Positions 14,191-15,826 of a DNA stretch of 15,826 nt are shown here, piece by piece. A model generated the notes under the pieces. It did not search any database, was not told where the DNA came from, and saw nothing but the letters and a program-made list of their open reading frames with translations. Numbering within the stretch: position 1 is the first letter of the stretch; each line of letters starts with the position of its first letter. The DNA is from Haloquadratum sp. J07HQX50 (GTDB lineage Archaea; Halobacteriota; Halobacteria; Halobacteriales; Haloferacaceae): NCBI GenBank assembly GCA_000416005.1, contig KE356563.1, forward strand, positions 660,589 to 676,414, written 5' to 3'. Position numbers and translations under genes: made by a program.

Positions 14191-14763
14191 CTAACGAAGC
14201 ACTCGGATATCAGTCACGGGCTCTGGATGGCGAATCTGATAGCCATCTGCAGTGGGTGTGAGCCCCTCCTCAGGTAATGGTGAATTCACCGGCTGGTAAG
14301 GGCTGTCGCCACTTGCTGATTGGTATGGGGATGATGAAGACCCGCTATACGGGCTGTCAGATGTGCTCCCCTGATATGGGCTTGAGTTCTGCGATTGGTA
14401 CGGTGAAGAACTTGCTGATTGATCTGCGTTGTCGGAATCGGTTGAAATACCCTCCTCAAAGTTCTCTGGTGGAAGATAGACCCGCTCTCCCGAATCAGAT
14501 CGCACAACGACTGCTGTGTCGCGCTCGCCAGCGACCGAAATATATGTTTCATTCTCCTCTATAGTGACTGTCACTGATACAGCATCAGCATTGGATTGAT
14601 TTTCTTCGTCCCGGATAGCTACCATATGCTCAAATGTGATATCCAGTTCAATAGGCGTACCGCTCAATGATACTGTTAAACAATATTTCCGAGCTTGAAA
14701 TTCACTTTTGATTTGCTTATCGGTAGTTGACGATGTGACCGGCGTGTATCCGCGAAATCGCAC
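14191..14763 (-). CDS. Hypothetical protein with five SPY-repeat linker
   Basis: A 190-residue protein I do not recognise with confidence. Residues about 27-100 form a beta-rich domain (YCLTVSLSGTPIELDITFEH, AVSVTVTIEENETYISV, AVVVRSDSGERVYLPPE). Residues 106-165 are a Ser/Gln-rich low-complexity linker with five SPY[QS] units, whose Pro residues are at 121, 129, 138, 146 and 155, spaced alternately 8 and 9. The short tail (LTPTADGYQIRHPEPVTDIRVLR) looks folded and conserved, perhaps a binding peptide. There are no signal peptide or membrane segments. It starts with GTG at 14763; a good TATA-like box lies 105 bases upstream, so the true start or a leader is uncertain. It converges with the glycosyltransferase, 21 bases apart. 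Confidence 0.65.
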   Translation of the reverse strand: MRFRGYTPVTSSTTDKQIKSEFQARKYCLTVSLSGTPIELDITFEHMVAIRDEENQSNADAVSVTVTIEENETYISVAGERDTAVVVRSDSGERVYLPPENFEEGISTDSDNADQSASSSPYQSQNSSPYQGSTSDSPYSGSSSSPYQSASGDSPYQPVNSPLPEEGLTPTADGYQIRHPEPVTDIRVLR

Positions 14764-14867
14764 TCAGGTACCAGCTTGTCCTGTTGAGATAGTTGAGTCG
14801 ACTTCAACTGGACGAGACAAGTTTGAATCACAGCTTCGAGACTGAGTCGATAGGTGACAGATGCAGA

Positions 14868-14877
14868 TTTAAATAAA
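14868..14877 (-). promoter_or_regulatory. TATA-like box upstream of the SPY-repeat gene
   Basis: The minus strand reads TTTATTTAAA, a strong match to the archaeal TATA consensus. It lies about 105 bases before the annotated GTG, implying a leader of about 80 bases or a different start. Confidence 0.35.
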
Positions 14878-14960
14878 CTATGCACTCAGCATGACAACAC
14901 AGTTAGAGACTCTAAGCGATGATTGTTTACGACTCAGATGAAGCCAAACGGTTGTCTGAG

Positions 14961-14967
14961 CATATAT
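14961..14967 (+). promoter_or_regulatory. TATA-like box for the ribbon-helix-helix gene
   Basis: CATATAT lies about 54 bases before the ATG at 15018, giving a leader of roughly 25-30 bases. No closer match was seen. Confidence 0.35.
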
Positions 14968-15017
14968 CCTTATGACAGCGGAGACATCATACTCTGATAC
15001 AGTAGCCAGACATAGTT

Positions 15018-15395
15018 ATGGTTCAAGAGACAGTGCGAATTTCCGAGTCTATTGTTGAGGCCGTCCAGGCACTCGTCAACGAGGGCACGTTCGAACATAA
15101 ATCGGAGTTTTACCGGTTTGCGACGGAGCTGTTGTTAGATTCGCTGCGAGAAGACTACGACCCAGAGATGCTCAATTATGATAGCCTTGCTGGGACCACC
15201 CGCCAGCAACTGGCGGAGTTTACGGGCGGGCAGTCAGGTGGGAGTATGTTCTATGAATCTGCGATTCTCATCCGACGGCATGCCCGCCGTGGTGAAATAG
15301 ATACCGCCGAAGAGTATATTGAGACACACTACCCCTCGGAACGAGGCGAGTACCTGCTTCTTGAGGCGCTATTGGATTATTACCACGACACATAA
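15018..15395 (+). CDS. Ribbon-helix-helix (CopG-like) transcription factor with C-terminal extension
   Basis: A 125-residue protein. Residues 3-43 follow the RHH pattern: a strand (ETVRISE), helix A (SIVEAVQALVNEGTF) and helix B (KSEFYRFATELLLDSL), with the usual S-E at its start. A linker follows, then a helical C-terminal part (about 78-125, including ESAILIRRHARRGEIDTAEEYI and a terminal LLLEALLDYYHD). RHH dimers bind operator DNA with the strand pair. The C-terminal part could be for oligomerisation or effector binding. Its target is unknown; no partner toxin gene follows within the window, so an antitoxin role is not supported. An autoregulatory site might lie in its 5' region, but I see no clear operator. 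Confidence 0.75.
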   Translation: MVQETVRISESIVEAVQALVNEGTFEHKSEFYRFATELLLDSLREDYDPEMLNYDSLAGTTRQQLAEFTGGQSGGSMFYESAILIRRHARRGEIDTAEEYIETHYPSERGEYLLLEALLDYYHDT

Positions 15396-15826
15396 GTAAT
15401 TCAAATTCAGACACGAACTCGGACCGCCTTCCCCTCGCCTCACTGGGAACGAGATGGGATGTCACATGCCCAAATTCGGCCTCGTGTGCGTGCATACTGG
15501 CAGGCATCCAAAATCATAACACGTGTCGAGTACAGCATTGAGTTCAGAGCATCGTTGATGGAGTTTGTGAATCCTACGTACACGAGTCAGGTGTAGTTAC
15601 TGTGCACCTATCATTATAACGGCAACGACGAGCCATTCACGTGCGTGGATTGGTTGGGGTGAATGCGGGCGAGACGCAGCGGAGAGTATAATCGATACTA
15701 TGGGTATCTTAGCTATCATGTGAGATGTATATGTCGTCTGTGCCACGGGGACGCCAGCACACATCAGTGAACTCGGGATGAGTTTTGATAGGCTCTTGAG
15801 CAAGCACCACGTTGCTGACTCACTCA
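15396..15826. other. No supported gene at the right edge
   Basis: A minus-strand open frame (15597-15803, 68 codons) is rich in ATA codons and looks non-coding. In another minus frame (about 15718-15820) a short peptide, VLAQEPIKTHPEFTDVCWRP, then RGTDDIYISHDS and a stop, has halophile-like composition and might be a decayed or truncated gene end. Its frame is closed by a stop close upstream. I saw no RNA gene or clear repeat here. Confidence 0.35.

Noticed and set aside
1..15826. CRISPR arrays, tRNA or rRNA genes, restriction or toxin-antitoxin systems
   Set aside because: I looked for regularly spaced repeats, TPsiC-like GTTCRAATC motifs and typical defence motifs on both strands and found none.

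Overview
The window comes from a haloarchaeon. Proteins are acidic, many start codons sit about 24-33 bases after a TATA-like box (leaderless or nearly leaderless transcripts), and the set includes typical archaeal genes: SBDS/Sdo1, an ArfC-type riboflavin reductase, HflX, and the NAD(P)HX-repair enzyme fused in one chain. The AT-leaning composition and many NNT/NNA codons resemble a low-GC haloarchaeon such as Haloquadratum. That genus call is inference, not read from a marker gene.

Layout. 1-1096: the end of cytochrome c oxidase subunit III, then a small winged-helix protein and an SRPBCC (CoxG-like) protein, which looks like the tail of a terminal-oxidase neighbourhood. 1459-2280 (-): an atypical RIO/Bud32/WaaP-type kinase. 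About 2535-4000: a TnpB-only IS200/IS605 (IS1341-type) element whose tnpB carries one in-frame amber codon. Its 3' end overlaps a run of hairpins that look like a right-end/omega-RNA scaffold. 4151-4588 (-): a universal stress protein. 4600-6260: a gene-poor zone with a decayed transposase-like relic, one intact 60-residue zinc-finger protein (5611-5793), and a second possible relic with a zinc-ribbon-like segment and its own hairpins.

6271-15395 is ordinary housekeeping sequence: an MFS transporter diverging from nnr (NAD(P)HX epimerase/dehydratase), hflX (-), a FUN14-family membrane protein converging exactly on SBDS (-), thioredoxin (-), arfC (-) diverging from a GT4 glycosyltransferase, a hypothetical with an SPY-repeat linker (-), and a ribbon-helix-helix protein. 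The last 430 bases hold no gene I can support.

These genes do not form one pathway. Two local themes stand out: quality control and metabolite repair (Nnr, HflX, SBDS, Trx, Usp), and a mobile-element landing zone between the kinase and the MFS gene. I see no CRISPR array, tRNA, rRNA or new defence operon. The most notable item is the TnpB element, with its amber codon, its unusual RuvC-II segment and its probable guide-RNA end.
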